From assembly GCA_947457975.1 (NCBI GenBank), contig CANGYC010000021.1:1-15922 (forward strand): DNA of 15,922 bases, in the 5' to 3' direction. The number at the start of each line of letters is the position of its first letter. Position 1 is the first letter of the stretch. Origin of the DNA: Comamonadaceae bacterium. GTDB lineage: Bacteria > Pseudomonadota > Gammaproteobacteria > Burkholderiales > Burkholderiaceae_C. The translations under genes were made by a program, and so were the position numbers. Shown here in pieces: positions 1 to 8,228 of this stretch. Below the pieces are notes generated by a model that saw nothing but the letters and a program-made list of their open reading frames with translations, made no database searches and was not told the DNA's origin.

Positions 1-524
1 AAATGTCCGGCCGACATACCCGGCCAGTTGTGCATGCCGAACACGGCCTGCATGGGAAAGCGCTCGAACAGACCATCGCGGATCATCTCGCGCGCGCCGC
101 CACCACCTTCTTCAGCCGGCTGGAAGAGAAGGTAGACCGTGCCGTCAAAGTCGCGGTGCCCGGCCAAGTGCTGGGCCGCAGCCAAGAGCATGGCGGTGTG
201 GCCGTCATGGCCGCAGGCGTGCATCTTGCCGGCATGGCGGCTGGCATGGGCGAAGGTGTTGAACTCCTGCATGGGCAGCGCATCCATGTCGGCGCGCAGG
301 CCCACAGCACGGCCGCAGGCGCCGCCGTCGCGGCCGTGCACGATGCCCACCACGCCCGTGGTGCCCAGGCCCCGGTGCACAGGGATGCCCCAGCACTCGA
401 GCTGCGCGGCCACCAGGTCGGCCGTACGCAACTCCTGGAAGCACAGTTCCGGATGGGCATGGATGTCGCGGCGCAGCTGGGCGATGGCGCCGGCCTCGGC
501 CACGATGGAATCGATGAGTTTCAT
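1..524 (-). CDS. M20 family amidohydrolase (hippurate hydrolase/aminoacylase-like), N-terminal part
   Basis: Partial gene: the start codon (ATG, read from 524) is inside the window and the C-terminal half lies beyond base 1; 174 full codons are visible. The family hydrolyses N-acyl amino acids or related amides in the cytoplasm using a two-metal centre. Visible signatures are RRDIHAHPELCFQE (residues 18-31), the LRADMDALPM motif (76-85), the metal-binding HACGHDGH (102-109, ligands C104 and H106), QPAEEG (135-140, catalytic and metal-binding Glu) and H165 in GMHNWP. These are the hallmarks of the M20D/AmhX-AbgA-HipO group. The substrate cannot be decided from this half; hippurate or N-acetyl amino acids are the usual guesses. 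No convincing Shine-Dalgarno sequence precedes the ATG, but translation upstream of it shows no family similarity. It is divergent from gloA, with 107 bases between the start codons. Confidence 0.9.
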   Translation of the reverse strand, partial: MKLIDSIVAEAGAIAQLRRDIHAHPELCFQELRTADLVAAQLECWGIPVHRGLGTTGVVGIVHGRDGGACGRAVGLRADMDALPMQEFNTFAHASRHAGKMHACGHDGHTAMLLAAAQHLAGHRDFDGTVYLLFQPAEEGGGGAREMIRDGLFERFPMQAVFGMHNWPGMSAGH

Positions 525-631
525 GGGGACAAATGCAGTGATTCAGCAGCGCCGGCACAGGCCCGCACCACGGTTGTCCATGCTAGCAGAGCGACCCCTC
601 AGGCGCTGCCGGCGGCAGGCACAATCGGGCC

Positions 632-1045
632 ATGCGAATCCTTCACACCATGCTGCGCGTGGGCAACCTGCAGCGCTCCATCGACTTCTACACCCATGTG
701 CTCGGCATGAAGCTGCTGCGCACCTCCGAGAACCCCGAGTACAAGTACAGCCTGGCGTTCCTGGGCTACGCCGCCAACCCCGAGCAGGCCGAGATTGAGC
801 TCACCTACAACTGGGGCGTGGAGCAGTACGAGATGGGCACGGCCTTCGGCCACATCGCCCTGGGCGTGACCGACGCCTACGCCGCCTGCGAGAAGATCAA
901 GGCGGCCGGTGGCAACGTGACGCGTGAGGCCGGCCCGGTCAAGGGCGGCAGCACCGTGATTGCCTTCGTGACCGACCCCGATGGCTACAAGATTGAATTG
1001 ATCCAGCGGCCCGATGGCAGCACGGGGGGCACGGGAGTGCGTTGA
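632..1045 (+). CDS. gloA: Lactoylglutathione lyase (glyoxalase I)
   Basis: Converts the hemithioacetal of methylglyoxal and glutathione to S-lactoylglutathione, the first step of methylglyoxal detoxification in the cytosol. The 137-residue protein is the usual length for bacterial GloA and is a single VOC-fold chain with two beta-alpha-beta-beta-beta modules. All four metal ligands known from the E. coli enzyme fall at the same numbers here: H5, E56, H74 and E122. Signature stretches are [17 protein letters not shown] at the start, FGHIALGV (72-79) and [11 protein letters not shown] (115-125). Absence of the long insertion seen in Zn-type enzymes is consistent with the Ni/Co-type bacterial class (inference). 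The start is fixed because H5 must lie four residues after the initiator Met. The short C-terminal tail is Gly/Thr-rich and ends 32 bases from the convergent eda stop. Confidence 0.96.
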   Translation: MRILHTMLRVGNLQRSIDFYTHVLGMKLLRTSENPEYKYSLAFLGYAANPEQAEIELTYNWGVEQYEMGTAFGHIALGVTDAYAACEKIKAAGGNVTREAGPVKGGSTVIAFVTDPDGYKIELIQRPDGSTGGTGVR

Positions 1046-1054
1046 GCCCCTTCG

Positions 1055-1081
1055 GGGATCGCCCAGGGACTGGGCTCCTAC
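1055..1081 (-). repeat. REP-like extragenic palindrome between gloA and eda
   Basis: On the minus strand the segment begins GTAGGAGCCCAGTCC and continues CTGGGCGATCCC. It has a GTAG head, a 6-base perfect stem (GCCCAG/CTGGGC, plus-strand 1061-1066 and 1070-1075), a 3-base loop and an outer GGA/TCC pairing interrupted by a GA bulge. This is the architecture of the REP elements known from Pseudomonas and other proteobacteria that carry REP-associated tyrosine transposases. Only one copy is visible, so repetitiveness in the genome is inferred. A second small palindrome, CCCCTTCGGGG, lies beside it at 1047-1057. The element sits between two convergent genes and could also slow transcription, but no T-run follows the stem. 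Confidence 0.5.
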
Positions 1082-1727
1082 AGTACCTGTAAGGGGGGCC
1101 TCGGCAGGCGGCAGGCTTCAAGCGCTGTTTGCGTGATGCGGCCCCAATCGCCACTGGCCAAGGCCTCGGGGGGCACCAGCCAGGAGCCGCCCACGCAGGC
1201 CACGTTGGGCAAGGCCAGAAACTCGCCGGCGTTGGCCGCTGTCACACCGCCGGTGGGGCAAAAACGCACATCGAAGAAGGGACCGGCCCAGGCCTTGAGC
1301 ATGGCCACCCCGCCGGCCTGCAGGGCCGGGAAGAACTTCAGCTCGGTGTAGCCCTCCTCCAAGGCCATCATGATTTCACTGCCCGTGGCCACGCCCGGCA
1401 AGAGCGGCAGGCCCGCGCTGCGGCAGGTCCGTCCCAGGGCGGGCGTGAAGCCCGGGCTCACGGCAAAGCGGGCGCCCGCCTCCAGCACGGCAGCCACATC
1501 GGCCGCTGACCGAAGCGTGCCCGCACCCACCACCGCCTCAGGCACCTCGCGGGCGATGGCCGCGATGCAGGCCAGGGCCCGCGGCGTGCGCAGCGTCACC
1601 TCCAGCATGCGGATGCCGCCGGCCACCAGGGCGCGGGCCAACGGCACGGCCTGGGCCAGCTCGTGCAGCACGAGGACGGGAATGACCGGGGCATCCTGCA
1701 TCACCTGCAGGGGCGTCAAGCCAGGGG

Positions 1728-1737
<10 letters not shown>
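1078..1737 (-). CDS. eda: KDPG aldolase (2-dehydro-3-deoxy-phosphogluconate aldolase)
   Basis: Cleaves 2-keto-3-deoxy-6-phosphogluconate to pyruvate and glyceraldehyde-3-phosphate, the last step of the Entner-Doudoroff pathway; many homologues also act on 4-hydroxy-2-oxoglutarate. The 219-residue protein is a class I TIM-barrel aldolase. It carries the Schiff-base lysine K134 in TELKFFPA, the catalytic E46 and the neighbouring R50 in MLEVTLRT, the PVIPVLVL start strand (17-24), the GAGTL strand (71-75) and the phosphate-binding PTGGVT (161-166). The start chosen is the ATG at 1737, which overlaps the last 10 bases of edd; this predicts translational coupling. A much longer open frame continues upstream inside edd, but its translation is Gly/Arg/Ala-rich shadow sequence. 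The stop codon TAG falls inside the REP-like element, so the last residues may differ from those of relatives. Confidence 0.95.
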
Positions 1738-3524
<1,787 letters not shown>

Positions 3525-3551
3525 GGGCTGAGGACGTGGGGCGATGGCACA

Positions 3552-3599
3552 TCGTAAGCGGGCCAGGCCCGCCCGGCGAGCAGGCGCGTTTGCTTACGA
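3552..3599. promoter_or_regulatory. Inverted repeat in the edd/chaC divergent region (possible operator)
   Basis: TCGTAAGC at 3552-3559 is matched by its exact reverse complement GCTTACGA at 3592-3599, with a GC-rich 32-base spacer. It lies in the 120 bases between the edd start (3524) and the chaC start (3645). The centres are 40 bases apart, close to four helical turns, which would suit paired regulator half-sites. It does not look like the TTGTAAT-type boxes of HexR. The match could be chance, and no clear promoter boxes are visible around it. Confidence 0.25.
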
Positions 3600-3644
3600 A
3601 AAATCCCCTGGCCGAGCATCGCCCGCCACGGTAGAGTTTGCGGC

Positions 3645-4235
3645 GTGAACACGAACCTGAACCATCCCCTGGTGCTGCGCGATCCGGCCGCGCTGCTGGC
3701 ACACACGCGCCAGCAGTGGGGCGGTCAGCAGGACCTGTGGGTGTTCGGCTACGCCTCGCTGATCTGGCGGCCTGAATTCGAGTTCACGGAACACCGCTGG
3801 GCACAGGTGCACGGCTACCACCGGGCGCTGAAGATGTGGAGCCGCGTCAACCGCGGTACGCCCGACTGCCCGGGCCTGGTGTTCGCGCTCATCTCGGGCG
3901 GCAGCTGCCGAGGCGCGGTCTACCGCATCCCCCGTGCGCAGGGGAACGAGGTGCTGGAGCGGCTGTGGGAGCGCGAGATGCCCACCGGTGTGTACGACCC
4001 CAAATGGCTGCCCTGCCGCACCGACGCGGGGCCGGTGCAGGCGCTGGCCTTCACGCTCTCGCGCCGCAGCCCGAACTTCACCGGGCCCCTGCAGCACGAG
4101 CAGCTGCGCCACATCCTGCGGCATTCGCGCGGGCGCTATGGCTCCACCCTGGACTACGCGCGCCAGACCTATGAATGCCTGCGGCAGGTCGGCATCCACG
4201 ACCGTGAATTGCGCGAAGTGCTGAGCCTGGCCTAG
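3645..4235 (+). CDS. ChaC-like gamma-glutamylcyclotransferase (glutathione-degrading)
   Basis: Members of this family release 5-oxoproline from gamma-glutamyl peptides; bacterial ChaC homologues act on glutathione in the cytosol. The 196-residue protein has the substrate-binding loop as FGYASLIWRPEF (34-45, variant of the GYGSL motif) and the proposed catalytic acid E111 within WEREMPTGVY. Other landmarks are HGYHRAL (56-62), GLVFALISGGSCRGAVYR (77-94) and HSRGRYGSTLDY near the C-terminus. Translation begins at a GTG at 3645; there is no in-frame ATG nearby upstream, and the next conserved block starts about 30 residues in. The gene ends against the convergent nucleotidyltransferase gene: the two TAG stop codons share one CTAG palindrome (4232-4235). 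It may complement the glutathione-dependent gloA nearby, but no operon link is visible. Confidence 0.9.
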   Translation: MNTNLNHPLVLRDPAALLAHTRQQWGGQQDLWVFGYASLIWRPEFEFTEHRWAQVHGYHRALKMWSRVNRGTPDCPGLVFALISGGSCRGAVYRIPRAQGNEVLERLWEREMPTGVYDPKWLPCRTDAGPVQALAFTLSRRSPNFTGPLQHEQLRHILRHSRGRYGSTLDYARQTYECLRQVGIHDRELREVLSLA

Positions 4236-4801
4236 GCGCTGCGGCGCGCGTGCCAGAGGACCTGCGCGGCAGCCAGCGCCTCGGGGGTGTCTACGTCGAG
4301 CACGGTGCCTTCATCGTCCAACGGCAGCAGCTGCAGGCCGCCTTGGGCTTCCTGGGCCCGCACGATAGAGGCCGCGCCCCGGTCGCCCTGCAGAGCCATC
4401 AGTTCACCCCCCAGCGTCGCCGCAAAGCGCACGGGGTGGCCGCGCCGGCCCTCAAAGCTGGGCGCCAGCACCGGGCACGCAGGCGCCTCGGCCAGGCGGC
4501 GCAGGGTGTCAGCGCGCACCAGGGGCAGATCAGCCGGCAGGATCAGCCAGCCTGCTGCCGCTGGTGTGGCGCGCACCCCGGCGGCAATGGAGTCGCCCAT
4601 GCCTGCCGTGGCTGCGCCCTGGGGCCGCACCACATGGTGAGGCAAGCCACTGTCAGCCACGGCCTGCAACACATGCGCCAGCACCGGCCGACCACCGAGC
4701 AGCGCCTCGAGCTTGTGCAGGCCGCCGCTGGCAGCGCGAAAGCGTTCGCTGCGGCCGGCGGCAAGTACCAGGACGGTGGGCAGGGAGGCGAAAGAAGACA
4801 T
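4232..4801 (-). CDS. MobA/MocA-like nucleotidyltransferase
   Basis: A 189-residue Rossmann-type nucleotidyltransferase of the MobA-like NTP_transferase_3 family, the group that includes molybdenum cofactor cytidylyltransferase MocA. Motifs in order are LAAGRSERF (13-21, nucleotide phosphate loop), K30 in [18 protein letters not shown] (67-75), LPADLPLV (88-95, with the metal-binding Asp D91), GRRGHPVRF (118-126), GDRGA and a C-terminal [14 protein letters not shown] and the DTPEAL ending favour the MocA branch over MobA. No molybdenum hydroxylase or XdhC gene is in the window, so the substrate is not settled. An ATG at 4801 is preferred; a TTG two codons upstream (4807) is possible. The gene is divergent from pdxH, with only 40 bases between start codons, and it overlaps chaC tail to tail by 4 bases. 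Confidence 0.85.
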   Translation of the reverse strand: MSSFASLPTVLVLAAGRSERFRAASGGLHKLEALLGGRPVLAHVLQAVADSGLPHHVVRPQGAATAGMGDSIAAGVRATPAAAGWLILPADLPLVRADTLRRLAEAPACPVLAPSFEGRRGHPVRFAATLGGELMALQGDRGAASIVRAQEAQGGLQLLPLDDEGTVLDVDTPEALAAAQVLWHARRSA

Positions 4802-4841
4802 GGCCAAGCACAGTGAAAAGACCCGTCCTTATACTGCCTCA
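4802..4841. promoter_or_regulatory. Short divergent intergenic region with a -10-like box before pdxH
   Basis: These 40 bases must hold the 5' signals of pdxH and of the divergent nucleotidyltransferase gene. TATACT at 4830-4835 resembles a sigma-70 -10 box on the plus strand, but no -35 hexamer stands at the right distance. If used, it would start transcription almost at the pdxH ATG (4842) and give a nearly leaderless message. No Shine-Dalgarno sequence is seen before pdxH, which fits that idea but does not prove it. Confidence 0.2.
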
Positions 4842-5489
4842 ATGACCTCCCTGCTGCCATCGATCGCTGACCTGCGCAAAAGTTACGAGCGCGCCGAACT
4901 GAGCGAGGAGGCCTCCCAGGCCGACCCCTTGCAGCAGTTCAGGCAATGGCTGGAGGAGGCGATTGCGGCCCAGGTGCCCGAGCCCAATGCCATGACCCTG
5001 GCCACCGTGGACAGCCAGATGCGCCCGTCCACCCGGGTGGTGCTCATCAAGGGCCTGGATGAGCGCGGCATCGTCTGGTACACCAACTACCGCAGCCGCA
5101 AGGGCCAGGCCCTGGCTGGCAACCCGTATGCGGCGCTGCAGTTCCATTGGGTGGAGCTCGAGAGGGTGGTGCGCATCGAGGGCGTGGTGGAAAAAGTCTC
5201 CGACGAAGAAAGTGACGCCTACTTCCACAGCCGCCCGCTGGACTCACGCATCGGCGCCTGGGCCAGCCCGCAGAGCGAAGTGATTTCAGGACGCAGCGTG
5301 CTGGTGGCCAACGCCGCCAAGTACGGCGCCCAGTTCCTGCTGCAGCCGCCGCGCCCGCCGCACTGGGGCGGCTACCGCTTGAAACCCGAGGCCTGGGAGT
5401 TCTGGCAAGGCCGCAAGAGCCGCCTGCACGACCGGCTGAAGTACCGGCTCGAAAGCGGCCAGTGGCTGCGCGAGCGCCTGGCGCCATAA
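4842..5489 (+). CDS. pdxH: Pyridoxamine/pyridoxine 5'-phosphate oxidase
   Basis: FMN-dependent oxidase that converts pyridoxine- or pyridoxamine-5'-phosphate to pyridoxal-5'-phosphate, the last step of de novo vitamin B6 synthesis and also part of salvage; it acts as a cytosolic homodimer. The 215-residue length is typical. Seen motifs are the N-terminal [20 protein letters not shown] (11-30), FMN-binding STRVVLIKG (63-71), YTNYRSRKG (80-88), [17 protein letters not shown] (98-114), [14 protein letters not shown] (135-148), WGGYRLKP (175-182) and the C-terminal RLHDRLKY (194-201), which carries the substrate-binding Arg and His, ending in RLAP. The frame is open further upstream to 4713, but that part is antisense to the nucleotidyltransferase gene and lacks family similarity. 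The ATG at 4842 gives the standard N-terminus. Confidence 0.97.
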   Translation: MTSLLPSIADLRKSYERAELSEEASQADPLQQFRQWLEEAIAAQVPEPNAMTLATVDSQMRPSTRVVLIKGLDERGIVWYTNYRSRKGQALAGNPYAALQFHWVELERVVRIEGVVEKVSDEESDAYFHSRPLDSRIGAWASPQSEVISGRSVLVANAAKYGAQFLLQPPRPPHWGGYRLKPEAWEFWQGRKSRLHDRLKYRLESGQWLRERLAP

Positions 5490-5512
5490 GTTCGAGAAAG
5501 AGCCAGGTACCC

Positions 5513-5534
5513 GGCAGGCCTGACAACACCTGCC
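5513..5534 (+). terminator. Weak hairpin downstream of pdxH
   Basis: GGCAGG at 5513-5518 pairs with CCTGCC at 5529-5534 across a 10-base loop, 23 bases after the pdxH stop. There is no T-run behind it, so it is at best a weak or Rho-assisted terminator. Confidence 0.25.
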
Positions 5535-5546
5535 TTGCCCTGAAGG

Positions 5547-5583
5547 GCCACTGACACCGTCCTTGGGGGCCAGTGGCGACCAC
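5547..5583. other. Overlapping alternative hairpins upstream of cdiB
   Basis: GCCACTG (5547-5553) is perfectly complementary to CAGTGGC (5571-5577) with a 17-base loop. The right arm also overlaps a smaller hairpin, GTGG-CGA-CCAC (5573-5583), so the two folds exclude each other. This could be part of pdxH termination or of leader control of the downstream operon. No T-run and no known riboswitch core were recognised. Confidence 0.25.
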
Positions 5584-5640
5584 TCAACATGAACCAGCAT
5601 AGATGTACACGCGGCGGGAAGCGCTCCCGACAACCGCGAG

Positions 5641-5725
5641 AACAAGACTTTGCAAATTAATCCTTTTGATTTATGCATTTCATATAAATAATTTTTTGGA
5701 GTTAATCAATACGCCCTTCTAAGCA
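5641..5725 (+). promoter_or_regulatory. AT-rich promoter region of the cdiBCA operon
   Basis: The 70 bases 5641-5710 contain only 15 G or C, in sharp contrast to the GC-rich genes around. Possible sigma-70 elements are TTTGCA (5649-5654) with TATGCA 17 bases further on (5672-5677), or TATAAA at 5683-5688 without a good -35 partner. A GGAG at 5698-5701 is Shine-Dalgarno-like but stands about 24 bases before the cdiB ATG, too far for normal use. The AT content suggests bending or silencing by an H-NS-like protein (inference). No specific operator was recognised. Confidence 0.4.
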
Positions 5726-7648
5726 ATGCAATGGCCAACATTCGAAGCGCTCCATCAAATGGAGCCTTCGCGCCTCGTTGTAAAGATCAACAGCCTGTTC
5801 CAGGGCACGTTTGCATGCGGCTTAGACGCCTTAATGCAACGCACATCCCAAACAGCTTGCGCTGTTGTTGCTTGGATGCAGCCTGCTGCGAAAGCACTGC
5901 GCCAATTGGCGCCCTGCCTGAACCACCAGAGAGCCAGTCTTGGGATTGCCGGTAGCGCTATCGCTCTCTCGGCGCATGCGCAGACGAGCTCCGAGCTGGA
6001 GCTTCAGCAACGCTCGCTAGAGCAAGAGCGGCGCGCGCGTGAGGCCTTGCAGGATCAGCAGCGGCGCACCACGGCAACGCCTGACGTGCGCCTACAAGGC
6101 GAGTTGCCCTCAACCCCTGCCTTGCTTGCGCCTGAACCCGTCTGCTTCCCGATCAATTTAGTACAGCTCATGCCCGAGTCCACCCGATGGCAGTGGCTGT
6201 TAGACCACCTGGATGGCCACGCTCAACTGCCTAAGCCGGATCCCGCACTGGGCCGCTGCCTTGGAGCCCAAGGCATACAAACCGTGATCGACCGCTTACA
6301 ACATGCGTTGATTGCAAAAGGCTATGTGACCAGCCGTGTGCTGGCCACTGCACAGGATCTGACCAGCGGACGCCTGGTCCTGCAAGTGCTGCCCGGTCGG
6401 GTCAGTGAAATCAATTGGGCTGAGGGGACGGGGTACCGTGGAAGTCGCTGGAACACGGTGCCCATCCGTGCAGGCGATGTGCTCAACCTACGCGATGTTG
6501 AACAGGCACTGGAAAACTACAAGCGGGTGCCCACTGCAGAAGCCGACCTGAGCCTTGAACCTGCAGCCGAGCCCGGATTCTCCAATCTGGTCATCCGCCA
6601 CCAGCAACTGCGCCCGTTTCGCCTCAGTGCCACAGTTGACGACAGCGGCTCGCGCGCCATCGGCCTGTACCAAGGCGCGCTCACCTTCAGTGTTGACAAC
6701 TGGTGGTCCCTGAGTGATCTTTTTTACGTGACGTGGCAAGGGGATCTGGGTGGTGGGCAGGCCGACCCACGAGGCACCCGCGGCCGGACCATACATTACT
6801 CCTTACCCTGGGGTTACAGCCTGCTGTCCTTCACTGCCAGTCAAAGCCAATACCACCAAGCCGTGGCCGGGGCCAACGGTCAGGAGATGTACAGCGGCAC
6901 CAGCAGCACCGCAGAAGCCAGGCTCTCGCGCGTGATCCAGCGAGACAGTGCCGGCAAAACCACGTTGAGCTTGAAGGGATTTCAGCGCCGCTCGAACAAT
7001 TACATCAACGACGAGGAAGTCACACCACAGCGACGCATCGTCAGCGGCATGGAATGGGGGCTGGGACATCGCAGAGCGTATACGCAAGGTACATGGGAAG
7101 CCAACCTTGGCTATCGGGTCGGCACCGGCGCGTGGGGCGCTTTGCCTGCGCCCGAGGAGGCCTACGGGGAGGGCACCTCCCGCATGAGGCTGTGGCTCGT
7201 GGATGGCACGGTGCAGCACTCGTTTTCATGGTTTGGGCAGCGCTGGGCGTACACAGGCACCTGGAGAAGTCAGTACAACACGACCCCCTTGACACCCCAG
7301 GACCGCCTGGCCATAGGCGGACGCTTCACGGTGCGGGGCTTTGACGGCCTGTCCGTGCTCAGCGCCGAGCGCGGCTGGCTGCTGCGAAACGAAATCTCTA
7401 GAGTCTTGGCGCCACAGATCCAAGGCTACCTTGGTCTGGACACTGGACAAGTGGGAGGCCCCAGTGCTGCACAACTGGTGGGGCAAAGCCTCACCGGTGG
7501 CGTACTGGGCTTGCGCGGCCAAATGGGCCCCTTCGGGCGATGGGGCCGAGTGCAGTACGAGGTATTTGTAGGTCAGCCCTTGAGCAAGCCCGAGCGCTTT
7601 AAGACCGCAACCTCCACCACAGGTTTCAGCTTGTCCGTGAGCCTGTAA
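5726..7648 (+). CDS. cdiB: CdiB/ShlB/FhaC-type outer-membrane two-partner secretion transporter
   Basis: TpsB protein of the Omp85 superfamily that exports the CdiA exoprotein across the outer membrane. Its 640 residues comprise an unusually long leader with a hydrophobic core and an AHA cleavage site near residue 85, and a charged Gln/Glu/Arg-rich helix (about 90-115, matching the plug helix and linker). Next comes a ShlB-type POTRA region starting at CFPINLVQL (140-148), with the paired cysteines C140 and C178 and the landmarks GYVTSRVLA (199-207) and LQVLPGRVSEI (219-229), then the 16-strand barrel from about residue 295. The family hallmark in loop L6 is present as GRFTVRGFDG (532-541), followed by RGWLLRNE. 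An in-frame stop lies two codons upstream of the ATG at 5726, so this is the first possible start. M51 (nt 5876) would leave a conventional-length signal peptide and is the main alternative. First gene of a B-C-A operon; cdiC starts 25 bases after its stop. Confidence 0.93.
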   Translation: MQWPTFEALHQMEPSRLVVKINSLFQGTFACGLDALMQRTSQTACAVVAWMQPAAKALRQLAPCLNHQRASLGIAGSAIALSAHAQTSSELELQQRSLEQERRAREALQDQQRRTTATPDVRLQGELPSTPALLAPEPVCFPINLVQLMPESTRWQWLLDHLDGHAQLPKPDPALGRCLGAQGIQTVIDRLQHALIAKGYVTSRVLATAQDLTSGRLVLQVLPGRVSEINWAEGTGYRGSRWNTVPIRAGDVLNLRDVEQALENYKRVPTAEADLSLEPAAEPGFSNLVIRHQQLRPFRLSATVDDSGSRAIGLYQGALTFSVDNWWSLSDLFYVTWQGDLGGGQADPRGTRGRTIHYSLPWGYSLLSFTASQSQYHQAVAGANGQEMYSGTSSTAEARLSRVIQRDSAGKTTLSLKGFQRRSNNYINDEEVTPQRRIVSGMEWGLGHRRAYTQGTWEANLGYRVGTGAWGALPAPEEAYGEGTSRMRLWLVDGTVQHSFSWFGQRWAYTGTWRSQYNTTPLTPQDRLAIGGRFTVRGFDGLSVLSAERGWLLRNEISRVLAPQIQGYLGLDTGQVGGPSAAQLVGQSLTGGVLGLRGQMGPFGRWGRVQYEVFVGQPLSKPERFKTATSTTGFSLSVSL

Positions 7649-7673
7649 AGGCCGCAAAAGCGCCGATGACCGC

Positions 7674-8228
7674 ATGGACACCTCCGACCTCATCGTGATA
7701 GCGCCAGGCATCAGGCCAACATCCAAGAGCGAAGCCGAGCTCTTTGGTGCCATGGTCTGGCTGTGGATGCACTCCCCCACGCACCAAGCGTGCCCCATAC
7801 GGGAGTTGGAACGCCTGCTCTTGCCTGCGCTCAAGACCGGCCAATTTGTGTTGGCCCTGCAAAACAGGGAACTGCAGCAACCCGCTGGACTCGTGAGCTG
7901 GGCCTGCTTCAGCCAAGACGTTGAACAAAGCTATCTGCAATCCCTGGACAGAACCTTGCAACCAGAGGACTGGCAAAGCGGTGACAGGCCCTGGGTTCTT
8001 GATTGGGTAGTGCCGTTTGGCCATGTCAAAGCCATGGCCAGCGCTGTACGAATGATTCATGCGCACCGCAGTTTCAGAGGCCTGTATCACCGGGGTGATC
8101 AAACTGGCTTGAAGGTGCTTTATTTCAGGGGCCGCTCGATGTCCAAAGCGCAAGAAACCGATTTTTGGTCTATCCGCCCATTGCCATCCTGCATGAATAA
8201 CCAATCAACTGGGGCTCACTCACCATGA
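7674..8228 (+). CDS. cdiC: HlyC-like toxin-activating lysine acyltransferase (CdiC)
   Basis: Members of this family transfer a fatty acyl group from acyl-carrier protein to lysines of a partner toxin; HlyC activates haemolysin HlyA, and CdiC proteins in some CDI loci lipidate CdiA. The 184-residue protein has the catalytic histidine as H37 in WLWMHSPTHQACP (compare WLWxxSxxHRxWP of HlyC) and the conserved aspartate as D110 in WVLDWVVPFGH (107-117). There is no signal peptide or membrane helix, as expected for a cytoplasmic enzyme acting before secretion. It stands between cdiB and cdiA, and its TGA overlaps the cdiA ATG in ATGA (8225-8228), which implies co-expression with that substrate. No RTX-type gene is present, so the partner is almost certainly CdiA. 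The ATG at 7674 lacks a strong Shine-Dalgarno sequence and may depend on coupling to cdiB. Confidence 0.9.
   Translation: MDTSDLIVIAPGIRPTSKSEAELFGAMVWLWMHSPTHQACPIRELERLLLPALKTGQFVLALQNRELQQPAGLVSWACFSQDVEQSYLQSLDRTLQPEDWQSGDRPWVLDWVVPFGHVKAMASAVRMIHAHRSFRGLYHRGDQTGLKVLYFRGRSMSKAQETDFWSIRPLPSCMNNQSTGAHSP

Noticed and set aside
4713..4841. Longer pdxH start
   Set aside because: Residues before the ATG at 4842 overlap the divergent nucleotidyltransferase gene and do not resemble the PdxH N-terminus.
5698..5701. GGAG as the cdiB Shine-Dalgarno site
   Set aside because: No ATG, GTG or TTG lies at normal spacing, and an in-frame TAA (5720-5722) separates it from the cdiB start.
7674..8228. Acyltransferase as part of an RTX haemolysin operon
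   Set aside because: No RTX toxin or type I secretion gene is present; the flanking genes are TpsB and CdiA, and the gene overlaps cdiA.
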